Part shown: positions 7,050-7,098 of the stretch, in pieces
Position numbering within the stretch: the stretch's first letter is position 1
Layout: every line of letters begins with the position of its first letter
Translations under genes and position numbers: made by a program
Assembly: GCA_934754415.1 (NCBI GenBank)
Contig: CAKVIS010000067.1
Location: forward strand, 1 to 7,098
Reading direction: 5' to 3'
DNA length: 7,098 nt
DNA from: an uncultured Bulleidia sp.
GTDB lineage: Bacteria > Bacillota_I > Bacilli_A > Erysipelotrichales > Erysipelotrichaceae
Notes under the pieces: generated by a model
Seen by the model: the letters and a program-made list of their open reading frames with translations, nothing else
Database searches by the model: none
Told to the model about the DNA's origin: nothing

Positions 7050-7098
7050 AAAGATATCTCTGGTACTGGATAATACATTCAGTAAAGGAGATATCTTT
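7050..7098 (+). repeat. Perfect 11-bp inverted repeat over a ribosome binding site
   Basis: AAAGATATCTC (7050-7060) is the exact reverse complement of GAGATATCTTT (7088-7098). Inside it TACTG (7064-7068) pairs with CAGTA (7080-7084) around an 11-nt loop. The three bases on each side between the stems (TGG and AAG) could form one G-U and two G-A pairs. AAAGGAG (7084-7090) is a good Shine-Dalgarno sequence whose last bases lie in the right arm, with at least 8 nt to any start codon, which must therefore be beyond the window. This looks like a structured 5' leader or an operator. The repeat may extend past the edge. Confidence 0.6.

Noticed and set aside
7050..7098. Known riboswitch or T-box leader
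   Set aside because: I see no T-box motif and no pattern I can tie to a known riboswitch; the visible leader is too short and simple, so it is reported only as a structured inverted repeat.
1..7098. Mobile element, phage, CRISPR, defence or RNA gene content
   Set aside because: No transposase, integrase, direct-repeat array, tRNA or rRNA sequence is visible, and all recognisable genes are housekeeping or metabolic with similar codon use.

Overview
The window looks like ordinary chromosome from a low-GC Gram-positive bacterium (Bacillota). The evidence is AT-rich third codon positions, strong AGGAGG-type ribosome binding sites, tight gene packing and simple intrinsic terminators. The protein set (a PTS-type 6-phospho-beta-glucosidase, a two-HKD cardiolipin synthase, a YjjU-like patatin and PepF) would suit an anaerobic gut Firmicute. 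Erysipelotrichales is my tentative guess from the look of the proteins; nothing in the window proves it.

Layout. Positions 1-121 hold no complete gene, only a possible 3' tail of an upstream plus-strand gene and a weak plus-strand terminator-like hairpin. A clear minus-strand terminator (122-154) closes a minus-strand family 1 glycoside hydrolase (201-1691). A plus-strand GNAT acetyltransferase (1720-2184) starts only 28 bp from the hydrolase start, so the two genes are divergent and the hydrolase promoter must sit in or next to acetyltransferase coding DNA. A run of plus-strand genes follows: cardiolipin synthase (2222-3736), patatin-like lipid hydrolase (3761-4633), oligoendopeptidase F (4626-6437) and a small nitroreductase (6440-6964). 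The run ends at a strong intrinsic terminator (6970-7008). The last 80 bases look like the promoter and structured leader of a gene that begins just past the right edge.

How the genes work together. The hydrolase would cut phosphorylated beta-glucosides imported by a PTS that is not in this window. Cardiolipin synthase and the patatin are 24 bp apart and could make and turn over membrane phospholipid, but that pairing is inferred from position. Patatin, pepF and the nitroreductase are translationally packed (8-nt overlap, then a 2-nt gap) and probably share a transcript. PepF recycles peptides and the nitroreductase is an FMN oxidoreductase of unknown substrate, so the operon has no single obvious theme.

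I found no mobile element, CRISPR array, RNA gene or convincing new system. The points most worth a second look are regulatory: the inverted repeat at 7050-7098 that overlaps a ribosome binding site, the start of cls with no ribosome binding site but an extended -10 exactly placed for a leaderless transcript, and the palindromic TATAAT between the divergent genes.
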